A stretch of 64,000 nt of DNA from JACKJP01 sp050249695 (GTDB lineage: Bacteria > Pseudomonadota > Alphaproteobacteria > Rhizobiales > Tepidamorphaceae). The position numbers and the translations under genes are program-made. The notes beneath the pieces are model-generated. The model was given only the letters and a program-made list of their open reading frames with translations, searched no databases and was not told the origin of the DNA. Numbering within the stretch: the stretch's first letter is position 1; each line of letters opens with the position of its first letter. Where the stretch lies: positions 1,240,001 through 1,304,000 of the forward strand of contig JBFWQA010000001.1 in assembly GCA_050249695.1 (NCBI GenBank), given 5' to 3'. This document shows positions 33,798-41,551 of the stretch, one piece after another.

Positions 33798-34550
33798 ATG
33801 GGACGCCTGACGGGAAAGCGCACGGTCATCACCGGAGCGGGAACGGGAATCGGTCGCTGCGCGGCGGAACTGTTCGCCCGCGAGGGCGCGCAAGTCGCAA
33901 TCCTCGAGATCGACGCCGATAGCGGTAAGGCTGCGGCCGATGCGATCGGCAATGCCGGTGGCTCGGCGATCTTCATCCCCACCGACGTGACCGACGGCGA
34001 TAGCGTCCGCGCCGCCATCGACGAAACCCGCCGGGCATTCGGCAGGATCGACGTAATCTACAACAATGCCGGCCTTTCCACATCGCGAGACGGGCCCGTC
34101 ACGGAATGCCCCGACGAGGAATTCTGGGCGGCCGTCTCGCTCAATCTCTACGGCACGTGGCTGTGCTGCAAATACGGTATCCCCGCGCTGATTGAGGCGG
34201 GAGGCGGCTCGGTCATCAACACCGTGTCGATCGCCGCGATGAAGGGGCTCAAAGGGCTGGACGCCTTTACCGCCGCGAAGGGCGGCGTCGTTTCGCTTAC
34301 CCGTTCGATGGCGGTCGAATACGCGCCGGATAAGATCAGGGTCAACGCGATCGCGCCGACCATGATCATGACCGAAAGGGTGCGCCGCCTGTCCGGCCGC
34401 CAGGTCTCCAAGGATACCGAGAAGCAGAATCTGCTGGGGCCTGGAGAGCCGATCGAAATTGCCCATCTGGCGGTGTACCTCGCCTCCGATGAATCGCGCA
34501 TTACGACCGGCCAGACCATCCCCGTCGACAGCGGGGTGCTCGTTGCCTGA
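33798..34550 (+). CDS. SDR family protein lacking the catalytic tyrosine
   Basis: A 250-residue classical SDR by sequence. The cofactor loop TGAGTGIG lies at 12-19, NNAG at 89-92, Asn116, Ser144 in NTVSIAA and Lys161. The catalytic tyrosine is replaced by Phe157 (DAFTAAKGG; codon TTT where TAT is expected), exactly 13 residues after Ser144. The C-terminal DSGVLVA and QTIPVD segments are normal. Loss of this tyrosine normally abolishes dehydrogenase turnover, so the protein may be inactive, a binding protein, or use other chemistry. It is second gene of the motif B operon and is followed by a terminator. Confidence 0.88.
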   Translation: MGRLTGKRTVITGAGTGIGRCAAELFAREGAQVAILEIDADSGKAAADAIGNAGGSAIFIPTDVTDGDSVRAAIDETRRAFGRIDVIYNNAGLSTSRDGPVTECPDEEFWAAVSLNLYGTWLCCKYGIPALIEAGGGSVINTVSIAAMKGLKGLDAFTAAKGGVVSLTRSMAVEYAPDKIRVNAIAPTMIMTERVRRLSGRQVSKDTEKQNLLGPGEPIEIAHLAVYLASDESRITTGQTIPVDSGVLVA

Positions 34551-34595
34551 GGAAGCTGGCTAGCTCGATGAAAGATCAGGGAAAGCGGACACGAG

Positions 34596-34640
34596 AAACC
34601 GGCTTCACCAAAGTAAACAACTGAAACAAAGCCGGTTTTT
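34596..34640 (+). terminator. long-loop Rho-independent terminator after the SDR gene
   Basis: AAACCGGCTT (34596-34605) pairs perfectly over 10 bp with AAGCCGGTTT (34629-34638) around a 23-base loop, and T residues follow. It ends the VOC-SDR operon and borders the motif A operator of the next operon. Confidence 0.7.
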
Positions 34641-34659
34641 ATCAACTCTTATGTTGACA
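34640..34659. promoter_or_regulatory. operator of the TRAP operon (motif A, second copy)
   Basis: TATCAAC-TCTTAT-GTTGACA matches the motif A core of the FMO promoter at 13 of 14 arm positions with the same 6-base spacer. The right arm contains a TTGACA -35 box (34654-34659), 17 bases before a weak -10-like AAGACT. The dctP ATG is 67 bases downstream. Confidence 0.7.
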
Positions 34660-34726
34660 AAAAAAGGCGCCAGAACAAGACTGCTTGCAAGCCGCTCAAG
34701 GCGGACATTAAGGGAGGAAGACCAGA

Positions 34727-35761
34727 ATGCTAAAATCTGCCAAATTTCTGATGGCTGGCATCGCGCTCGCGGCGATGGCCGGTCACGCACAGGCGCAGGA
34801 GAAGTTCACCCTGCGCTTTCATTCGTTCATGCATGCGCAGTCCTACCAGCAGGTGAAGTTCTTCGAGCCTTGGTGCGCCCGCATCAAAGAGCAGTCGAAG
34901 GGCCGGCTGGAGTGTCAGATTTTCCCGTCAATGCAGCTTGGTGGCGCGCCGGGTGAGATCCTGCAGCAGGCCAAGGACGGGATCATCGATATCGGCTATC
35001 AGAATCCCGGCTATGCGCCCGGCAAGTACCTGAAGACGGAAGTCTTCGAGATGCCGTTCCTGATCAGCGATCCGCATGCCGCGGCCAAGGCGATGTACGA
35101 GTACGTGACCACCGAAGCCAAGGACGAACTGGCCGGCCTCAAGGTCATCGCCGCGTGCCCGGCCGACTACACGCTGATCATGACGACCAGCAAACCGGTC
35201 AAGACGCTCGAGGACATGAAGGGCCTCAAGATCAGATCCTCGGGCCGCTACGCGGGCAAGATCAACGAGGCGCTCGGCGCCCTTCCGGTTCAAATGCCGG
35301 GCGGCCAGATCACCGAATCGCTGGTGCGCGGGGTTATCGATGGCGCGCTGCTGCCCTGGAGCGGTGTGCGGCTGCTCAAGCTGGGCGAAGTCCTCAAGCA
35401 TTATACGGACTTCGCGGAAGGCCAGCGGACGCTGTCCAATTCGCCCCAGCTCGTAGTGATGGGTGAAGGTTCCTACAACAAGCTGCCCGCCGACCTGAAG
35501 AAGGTGATCGACGACAACAGCGGCCTTGAAGTTTCGGTCGAGTTCGCGGATGCCTTCGACAGCACCAAGAAAGAAGACAAGAAGATCGTCATGGATGGCG
35601 GCGGCGATGTCTATTTCCTGCCTGACAACGAATACAAGCGCTGGGTGGAAGCCGTCTCCGGCATCGAAGGCGAATGGGTCAAGGAAGCCAATGCGCGGGG
35701 CTATGACGGCGAGGCTCTGCTGAAGAAGGCCAAGGATCTCATCGCCAAACACTCCAAGTAA
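34727..35761 (+). CDS. dctP: TRAP transporter substrate-binding protein
   Basis: A 344-residue periplasmic DctP-type binding protein. A signal peptide (1-24) is cut after GHAQA. Family pieces are LRFHSFMHAQSYQQ at the start, GGAPGEILQQAKDGIIDIGYQ and LEDMKGLKIRSSGRYAGKINEALGALPVQM, whose arginine is the expected carboxylate clamp. The ATG has an AAGGGAGGAAG site. First gene of a complete TRAP unit (binding protein, small and large permease), but a strong terminator separates it from dctQ. Confidence 0.93.
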   Translation: MLKSAKFLMAGIALAAMAGHAQAQEKFTLRFHSFMHAQSYQQVKFFEPWCARIKEQSKGRLECQIFPSMQLGGAPGEILQQAKDGIIDIGYQNPGYAPGKYLKTEVFEMPFLISDPHAAAKAMYEYVTTEAKDELAGLKVIAACPADYTLIMTTSKPVKTLEDMKGLKIRSSGRYAGKINEALGALPVQMPGGQITESLVRGVIDGALLPWSGVRLLKLGEVLKHYTDFAEGQRTLSNSPQLVVMGEGSYNKLPADLKKVIDDNSGLEVSVEFADAFDSTKKEDKKIVMDGGGDVYFLPDNEYKRWVEAVSGIEGEWVKEANARGYDGEALLKKAKDLIAKHSK

Positions 35762-35774
35762 GGTGGGTACCAGC

Positions 35775-35810
35775 GGGGCCGGCCGCGTCTCGCCGGCCCC
35801 GTCCTTTTTT
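35775..35810 (+). terminator. intra-operon terminator between dctP and dctQ
   Basis: GGGGCCGGC (35775-35783) pairs perfectly with GCCGGCCCC (35792-35800) around an 8-base loop. A GTCCTTTTTT tail follows. It is a strong intrinsic terminator 14 bases after dctP and about 80 before dctQ, so most transcripts should stop after the binding protein. Confidence 0.88.
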
Positions 35811-35891
35811 GTTGAAGCCCGCATCGGGGGATCGGGCGTACATTGAAAACCGGACGCAAGAACCCGGAAGCCTTCGTGTTCAGGGGGAAAG

Positions 35892-36467
35892 ATGGACGAA
35901 ATTCTCGATGAAGCCGGCCACAGCGAGCCGGATGGCGCGGGACCGATCTTCAGCGACCCATTGGGGCGCATGCTTTATCGGGTTTCCAGGCTCGCAGCGG
36001 TACTCGGCGGCCTTATTCTCGTTGGCCTGTCGGTGATGCTGTGCGTGACGATCTTCTCGCGGAAGATCTTCCTGTGGCAGGTCACCGGCGATTACGAACT
36101 CGTCCAGATGCTCGGCGCCTTTGCCGGATCGCTGCTCTTTCCCTGGTGCGCGATCGTGGGCGGCAACGTCGTCGTCGACCTGCTCACCGCCGGTCTGCCG
36201 AAGGGCCTCAATCGCCTTCTTGACCGGTTCGGCTATCTTCTGCTCTGCGGCATGGCGCTGCTTCTCGCCTGGCGGACGGGCGTTCTGGCCGTCGACAGCC
36301 GCGAGAGCCATGCCATTTCCGCCATGCTTTCCTGGCCGCTCTGGGTGTGGCAGGCGCTGATGGTGCCCGGCCTCGCCCTGACCGGCATCATTTCGCTCTA
36401 CATGGCCCTTGCGCCGCGCGCGCTGGCTGAACGCGAAGCGGCAAGCGAGGAAGGGCCTCACGCATGA
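35892..36467 (+). CDS. dctQ: TRAP transporter small permease
   Basis: A 191-residue DctQ-type membrane subunit with four hydrophobic segments (about residues 32-58, 70-90, 110-130 and 145-172). The pattern RKIFLWQVTGDYELVQMLGAFAGSLLFPWCAIVGGNVVVDLL is the family's central signature. An ~25-residue acidic N-terminus precedes the first helix. AGGGGGAAAG precedes the ATG. It works with DctM as the Na+-coupled membrane part of the TRAP importer. The stop overlaps the dctM ATG (ATGA). Confidence 0.92.
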   Translation: MDEILDEAGHSEPDGAGPIFSDPLGRMLYRVSRLAAVLGGLILVGLSVMLCVTIFSRKIFLWQVTGDYELVQMLGAFAGSLLFPWCAIVGGNVVVDLLTAGLPKGLNRLLDRFGYLLLCGMALLLAWRTGVLAVDSRESHAISAMLSWPLWVWQALMVPGLALTGIISLYMALAPRALAEREAASEEGPHA

Positions 36468-37780
36468 GCGGTATCGATTTCGGCCTTCTCGTCCTCGGCA
36501 TTTCGCTGCTGCTGATCTTTGCGCGGGTTCCCATCGGCGTGGCGATGTTCATCTGTGGCGCCAGCGCATTTGCCTATGTGCTCGGCCTCTATCCGCTGCT
36601 CCAGTCGGCAAAGCAACTCGTCTATTCCCGCCTCGCCAATTTTGACCTGATCGTCATTCCGCTGTTCCTGATGATGGGCCAGTTCGCGACGCATGGAGGT
36701 CTTTCGCGCCTGCTCTTCCGCTTCGTGAACGCCTTTCTCGGCCATTTCCGCGGCGGCGTCGCGCTGGCGACCATCGGGGCCTGCGCCGGTTTCGGCGCGA
36801 TCTGCGGCTCCTCCATCGCCACCGCCGCAACGATGGGACAGGTCGCATTCCCCGAAATGCGGCGCTTCGGCTACTCCGGCCGCCTGTCGACCGGTGCCAT
36901 CGCCGCCGGCGGCACGCTCGGTATTCTCATTCCGCCCTCCGTCCCGCTGGTCGTCTATTCGATCCTGACCGGAGAATCGATCGGCAAACTGTTCGTCGCC
37001 GCCATGGTGCCGGCCGCGATTGCCTTTGCCGGCTACTTGCTCGCCGTCGGCTGGCATGTCTGGCGCGATCCCGGCGCCGGGCCGGCAGGCACCAGAGCGA
37101 CCTGGCGCGAGCGGCTCTGGGCAGCCGTCAACGTCCTTCCCGTTTCGGTCATCTTCGCCTTCGTCGTCGTCAGCATCTATGGCGGCTGGGCGAGCCCCAC
37201 CGAGGCATCCGCCGTCGGCGCGACCGCCACACTCATCCTCGCCGTCGTCAATGGCATGCGCCTCAAAGGGTTTCTGGACTCGATGACGGGCACGGCTCAG
37301 GCGACCGCGATGATCTTTTTGATCCTCCTGGGCGCCGACATGCTCAACACCGCCCTCGCCCTGACCAACATGACGAACGGCATCACCGACTGGATCGTCT
37401 CCAGCGGCTTCTCGCCGCTGCTGGTGATCAGCATCATCGTCATCATCTACATCTTCCTCGGCTGCGTGATGGAATCGATGTCGATGATCATGCTCACCGT
37501 GCCGCTCTTCTATCCGGTGATCCTGAAGCTCGACTTCTGGGGACTGGGGACTGAGGAAAAGTCGCTCTGGTTCGGTATTCTCGCGCTCATGGTGGTCGAA
37601 ATCGGTCTCATCACGCCACCGATCGGCATCAATGTCTTTGTCGTGAACCGGCTCGCCAAGGCTGTGCCGCTTGGCGAGACGTTCCGCGGGGTGCTGCCGT
37701 TCCTGGCAACGGACCTGCTGAGAATCCTGCTCGTCCTGTTCGTGCCCTATACCGCCTTGTGGCTCGTCTACGCATTTTGA
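36464..37780 (+). CDS. dctM: TRAP transporter large permease
   Basis: A 438-residue DctM subunit with about eleven to twelve membrane segments. Characteristic pieces are FDLIVIPLFLMMGQFATHGGLSRLLF near 60-85, CGSSIATAATMGQVAFPEMRRFGYSGRLSTGAIAAGGTLGILIPPSVPLVVYS around 120-165, and LITPPIGINVFVVNRLAK towards the end. It forms the substrate path and uses the Na+ gradient. It overlaps dctQ by four bases and ends the operon. No other TRAP permease is in the window, so the orphan binding protein at 12199 might also use it. Confidence 0.95.
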   Translation: MSGIDFGLLVLGISLLLIFARVPIGVAMFICGASAFAYVLGLYPLLQSAKQLVYSRLANFDLIVIPLFLMMGQFATHGGLSRLLFRFVNAFLGHFRGGVALATIGACAGFGAICGSSIATAATMGQVAFPEMRRFGYSGRLSTGAIAAGGTLGILIPPSVPLVVYSILTGESIGKLFVAAMVPAAIAFAGYLLAVGWHVWRDPGAGPAGTRATWRERLWAAVNVLPVSVIFAFVVVSIYGGWASPTEASAVGATATLILAVVNGMRLKGFLDSMTGTAQATAMIFLILLGADMLNTALALTNMTNGITDWIVSSGFSPLLVISIIVIIYIFLGCVMESMSMIMLTVPLFYPVILKLDFWGLGTEEKSLWFGILALMVVEIGLITPPIGINVFVVNRLAKAVPLGETFRGVLPFLATDLLRILLVLFVPYTALWLVYAF

Positions 37781-37840
37781 GCGTCTTGCCGGCGCCACAA
37801 GCCCTTTGAGGTCATCATGATCGGCGTCGCTCTGTCGTGG

Positions 37841-37880
37841 TTGACACATCACATTAAATGAAGCATCGATGTATCATTAA
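37841..37880 (+). promoter_or_regulatory. promoter and operator of the DUF7065-APH operon (motif B, second copy)
   Basis: TTGACA at 37841-37846 is followed eleven bases later by ATGAAGCATCGATGTATCATTAA. The core TGAAGCATCGATGTATCA (37859-37876) matches the 33222-33239 element at 15 of 18 positions. The GTG of the first gene is 110 bases downstream. Confidence 0.65.
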
Positions 37881-37990
37881 TAGGAAGGTCCGGCTGACCG
37901 CCGCCGACATGTATGCGACTGGACCCGGGTTCCATGCGCATCCCCGGCGGGCGATTGACCCGGATTTTCCGGATTCGGGGGGAGACGCTC

Positions 37991-38536
37991 GTGACTGATT
38001 GTACGGAGAATGATCTTCGGGCAGCCCTGAAGGCGCTTGATGACGTCATCGCACCGTCGATTGACGCCGCCGACCCGTTGGCCGGCGAACAGCTGCGGCT
38101 GGTCGTGGAATATCTGGCTTTCCTCAAGTCACGCATCGAGTTCATCGCGGACCGCGACCGGTTCGAACTGGCGCATAACATCGCCCTCTCCCGCGCGCTT
38201 GCCGCCGACGCCGGAAAAATCGATGCCGGGCTTGCCGTTCAGCTCGAAGCGGCGGGGGATATGGCCAGGAGCGTATTCGAGACGGCGGGCAGCGGATCGG
38301 CGGCAATGAAGCGCTCTGCCGCGATGCTCGCGGCGCTGATACGGGAACTAGTGCGCAAGGCGCAACATGCCGATGTCGATGCCCGCACGAGGATCGAGCG
38401 CACGGTCCTCGATGTCAGCGGCGCCCGGATAGAATTCGAACGAGCCTGGTTTCTCCCGCTCGGCCTGGATCCGGCTCCGGCGGAAGTCGAACCGCTGGAG
38501 ATAGCCATCAGGCGCGCCGGCTTGAGGCCGGCCTGA
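37991..38536 (+). CDS. hypothetical helical protein at the head of the APH operon
   Basis: Not recognised. 181 residues, almost entirely helical, rich in Ala, Leu, Arg and Glu, with no signal peptide or membrane segment. The middle part (EQLRLVVEYLAFLKSRIEFIADRDRFELAHNIALSRAL) looks like a helical bundle. The GTG at 37991 has a GGGGGGAGAC site six bases away and is preferred over an upstream ATG at 37913 which has none. Position directly before the DUF7065 and phosphotransferase genes suggests an accessory subunit of that kinase. Confidence 0.75.
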   Translation: MTDCTENDLRAALKALDDVIAPSIDAADPLAGEQLRLVVEYLAFLKSRIEFIADRDRFELAHNIALSRALAADAGKIDAGLAVQLEAAGDMARSVFETAGSGSAAMKRSAAMLAALIRELVRKAQHADVDARTRIERTVLDVSGARIEFERAWFLPLGLDPAPAEVEPLEIAIRRAGLRPA

Positions 38537-38571
38537 ACCCATTTGTCCAAGGAACGCGAAAGGATGCGGCC

Positions 38572-39597
38572 ATGATTACCGCGAAAGATTCGGAATTTCA
38601 CCCGAGCGACCCCAAGGAGTGGCGCTGGACCGAGACGACGCCGTTGATTTTTTCCGTTCCCGAGGCGGGCATCCTTGGCAATCTCTATGTCGCGGCGCGT
38701 CCCAATCTGGGTGTCGCCTTGTCCGCCGTCGCCGTGGCCCAGGGTTTCTGCCGGCAGGCTTACGAGATGGATTTCTCCGACTCGCAGGTCCACCTGCCCT
38801 GCCCGGACGATTTCCTCGGATACACGCTGGAAAACGGCCTCTCCGTGGAGCTCGTCAAACCACCGAAGGAGTACCGTTTCAGATACGAGTACAAGGGCGA
38901 CCCGTCCGCCTGCGCCTTCGATCTGAAATTCAGGTCGATCCACGAGCCCTTCGACTGCCTAGACCCCGCGCAGAACCCCATGATGGAAAAGCCGGGCGGA
39001 CATTCCTACGACTCCCGCCTCGGCGACCAGTGGGGCAACAAGAGCGCAGACGAAAAATATCCCAACGGCCACTACGAAATGATCGGCCACGTCACCGGCG
39101 AGCTTCTCCTGCGCGGCAAGACCTACAAGGTCGACTGCTACGATTGCATGGACCACAGCTGGAGCCGCCGCACCGAAGTGTCGAAGCGCTCTGTCTGCTT
39201 CCTCACCGCCGCCTTCGGCGAGGATTACGGCATCCACCTCGCGGTCCCGATGGATGTCGGCCGCGACGAAACCACCTATGACGGTTTCCGCTTCGGCTTT
39301 GTCGTGGAGGATGGACAGACCTACGGCGTCGTCGATGCGAAGGTCGATGGCGCGACCACGGACATGCTGCCGATGAGCGCCCATGTCACCTGCACCGACA
39401 CGCGCGGCAAGACGCACGAGTTCTACGGCGCCGCCGTCGGCGGCCACCCCTGGTACAATTTCAACCCGTCGCATGTCTGCTTCCAGAGCCTGATGCGCTG
39501 GCAGCAGGGCAACCGCATCGGCTATAGCGAAATGGGCAACATCTTCGGCCTGGAGTTCCTTGCCGAGCGCAAGTCCCGTCACGGCCGGGAGAGATGA
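38572..39597 (+). CDS. DUF7064/DUF7065 (AttH/CrtC-like) protein
   Basis: A 341-residue soluble protein with two lipocalin-like halves of the AttH/CrtC/Svf1 fold, matching the DUF7065 plus DUF7064 pair. The second half starts near 160 and contains the signature DCMDHSWSRRTE (DHSW at 194-197). Relatives of the fold bind or hydrate isoprenoid-like molecules, so a hydrophobic ligand is plausible. The gene lies between the helical protein and the APH-like kinase; the next ATG overlaps its stop (ATGA), so the two are made together. Confidence 0.82.
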   Translation: MITAKDSEFHPSDPKEWRWTETTPLIFSVPEAGILGNLYVAARPNLGVALSAVAVAQGFCRQAYEMDFSDSQVHLPCPDDFLGYTLENGLSVELVKPPKEYRFRYEYKGDPSACAFDLKFRSIHEPFDCLDPAQNPMMEKPGGHSYDSRLGDQWGNKSADEKYPNGHYEMIGHVTGELLLRGKTYKVDCYDCMDHSWSRRTEVSKRSVCFLTAAFGEDYGIHLAVPMDVGRDETTYDGFRFGFVVEDGQTYGVVDAKVDGATTDMLPMSAHVTCTDTRGKTHEFYGAAVGGHPWYNFNPSHVCFQSLMRWQQGNRIGYSEMGNIFGLEFLAERKSRHGRER

Positions 39598-40829
39598 GCG
39601 TGACACCGCAACTGCCCGATCCGGAGGCCGAGTTCGCCGAACGCGACCGGCCTTCGCCAGCCTTTATCGAAGACATGCGGCGCCGTTTCCCCACGGAACG
39701 GGAAACCGACGAATTGCTGGTGCGCAAGCTGCAGCGCCGCGCCGGGCCGCCTTACAGCCGGATCACACGTGGCGAGTTGAAAGCGCACCTGTCCGCGATG
39801 CTCGAGGAGGTCGTCGGCGGCGATTTCGTGATCTCCGGCGAGCGCTGGTTCACCGGCGGCGTGTCCAAGATCCAGCTCGGCTTCACGCTTGACTGGAACG
39901 AACCGCAGAAAGGCCCGCGTCGCGAGCAGATGATGATCCGCATGGATCCCTCTGAATCGACAAACGCCACGAGCCGATTGCGCGAATGGGAAATCCTCAG
40001 GGCCATGAAGGGTACCGTGCCGGTGCCGGAGACATTCTGGCTCGACGAGCATGGCAAATGGTTCCCCGAGCCCGCCCTTGTCTACGCGTTCGTTCCCGGC
40101 GTCACGAAGCCGCCGTCAACGACAAGCGGACGCATTTCCGGTCTCGGCACGCAGTTCGGCGAGCACTACCGCAGTCTGCTGGGCCCGCAATTCGTCGACT
40201 ATCTGGCGAAAATCCATACTTTCCCCCATCAGAATGTTCCGTTCACCAGCCTCGATCGTCCGGCACCGGGCACCACCGAGGGCGCTCTGTGGCAGCTCAA
40301 CCGCGCCCGAAGGCTCTGGGAGGAGGATCGCGGCGAGGATTATCCGCTGATGGAGGTCGCCGCCAACTGGCTGGAGCGCAACATGCCGGTTGTGGATCAC
40401 GTCAGCCTCGTCCACGGCGACTATCGCAGCGGCAACTTCCTTTTCGACGAGCAAACCGGGCGGATCGACGCCTGGCTGGACTGGGAGCGCGCCCATCTCG
40501 GCGACCGGCACCGCGATCTGGCCTGGACGACCCAGGAAATCATGGGGCACTACGGCGAGGACGGGAAAACCTACTATGTCTGCGGTCTCGTGCCGCTCGA
40601 CGAATTCTACAGGCGATACGAGGACGCCTCGGGCCTGAGCGTCGATCCCGATCGCCTTGCCTGGTACCGCATCCTCAACTGCTATCAGATCGTGGTCTCG
40701 ACGCTGGCCTCCGCCTATCGCATCGTCCGTCTCGGCAAGTCGCACCAGGAAATACTGCTGGCCCGGATAAAGGGGCAGACGCCTTCCGTCATGAACACCT
40801 TGCGCAGGATGCTGCAGGAGCGGATGTAA
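39594..40829 (+). CDS. phosphotransferase (APH/choline kinase-like) family protein
   Basis: A 411-residue kinase-fold protein of the aminoglycoside phosphotransferase family (PF01636). The Brenner motif is HGDYRSGN (274-281) with catalytic Asp276 and Asn281, and the metal Asp is in DAWLDWE (Asp296). The N-terminal lobe is unusually rich in charged residues. Homologous APH-like proteins occur in steroid and acyl-CoA dehydrogenase clusters, where their substrates are mostly unknown; antibiotic resistance is unlikely here. It is translationally coupled to the DUF7065 gene. Confidence 0.88.
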   Translation: MSVTPQLPDPEAEFAERDRPSPAFIEDMRRRFPTERETDELLVRKLQRRAGPPYSRITRGELKAHLSAMLEEVVGGDFVISGERWFTGGVSKIQLGFTLDWNEPQKGPRREQMMIRMDPSESTNATSRLREWEILRAMKGTVPVPETFWLDEHGKWFPEPALVYAFVPGVTKPPSTTSGRISGLGTQFGEHYRSLLGPQFVDYLAKIHTFPHQNVPFTSLDRPAPGTTEGALWQLNRARRLWEEDRGEDYPLMEVAANWLERNMPVVDHVSLVHGDYRSGNFLFDEQTGRIDAWLDWERAHLGDRHRDLAWTTQEIMGHYGEDGKTYYVCGLVPLDEFYRRYEDASGLSVDPDRLAWYRILNCYQIVVSTLASAYRIVRLGKSHQEILLARIKGQTPSVMNTLRRMLQERM

Positions 40830-40914
40830 GGCGCGCCTCCATCTTCCATCGATGAATCGGAATATGCGCCAAACCGTGCAAGCAACTGTCGGGACTCACC
40901 AATTCGGCAGGGCC

Positions 40915-41382
40915 TTACGCCAGATGCCGGCGCGCCTCCTCGCGCGCCTTCAGCGCCTTCGTCTGCCGGGCCATGATTTTCACCACATGCTCGGGGGATA
41001 GCCCCAGTTCGACAAGGGCCGGACCGTTGTTGACCACTTCGGAATACTGATCGATCAGCCCGTCCTTCAGCCGCAGCATCGCGACGCTCTCCATCACGAT
41101 CCGCGGTTTGGCGGCACCCGGCATGCGCGAGACATAGCTGAAGACGCAGCGCGCGTAGATCATGTCGCCTTCGCGCACCGGATCGATCATGTCCCAGCGG
41201 AAATCCTCGGCATATTCATAGAATTGCTCGTTGATCATGCGCGCGATGGCCGTCCGTCCGCGGTGCAGGCCGTAGAAGATGTCGTCATATGTGCCGTCGG
41301 GCGTGAAGAGCTCGGCGAACCGCTCACCCTCGCGCGCCTCGACAGCCGATGTGAAGGTCTCCAGCAGCTTTCCGGTATCCAC
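40915..41382 (-). CDS. NTF2/SnoaL-like protein
   Basis: A 155-residue cone-fold protein of the NTF2-like superfamily. Typical pieces are the helix TFTSAVEAREGERFAELFTPDGTYDD, IARMINEQFYEYAEDFRWD and RIVMESVAMLRLKDGLIDQYSEVVNNGPAL. Members are ketosteroid-isomerase-like enzymes or ring-hydroxylase small subunits; the role is open. The stretch between this gene and the APH gene (40830-40914) holds no gene. It converges with the APH operon. Confidence 0.82.
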   Translation of the reverse strand: MDTGKLLETFTSAVEAREGERFAELFTPDGTYDDIFYGLHRGRTAIARMINEQFYEYAEDFRWDMIDPVREGDMIYARCVFSYVSRMPGAAKPRIVMESVAMLRLKDGLIDQYSEVVNNGPALVELGLSPEHVVKIMARQTKALKAREEARRHLA

Positions 41383-41551
41383 GCGCGCCTTCTCCCTTGT
41401 GTGGTTCCCTCAATCTCGACCCACGATGCCGCGCCCCGCCGTCGCGATCAACCGCCTGCGTTGATCCCGGCCGCGCGCCGTCTTAAGAATTAAGGCGCCG
41501 AAGGGGCGGCGTCGGGCCTCCCCGCGCGAAGTCCTGTCGGAAGCGCCTCAT

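Noticed and set aside
36458..37852. 464-codon minus-strand frame
   Set aside because: Antisense to dctM; composition rich in His, Asp, Glu and Gln, with no hydrophobic core.
39594..40829. Aminoglycoside resistance gene
   Set aside because: APH fold only; operon context with a DUF7065 protein and catabolic neighbours argues against resistance.
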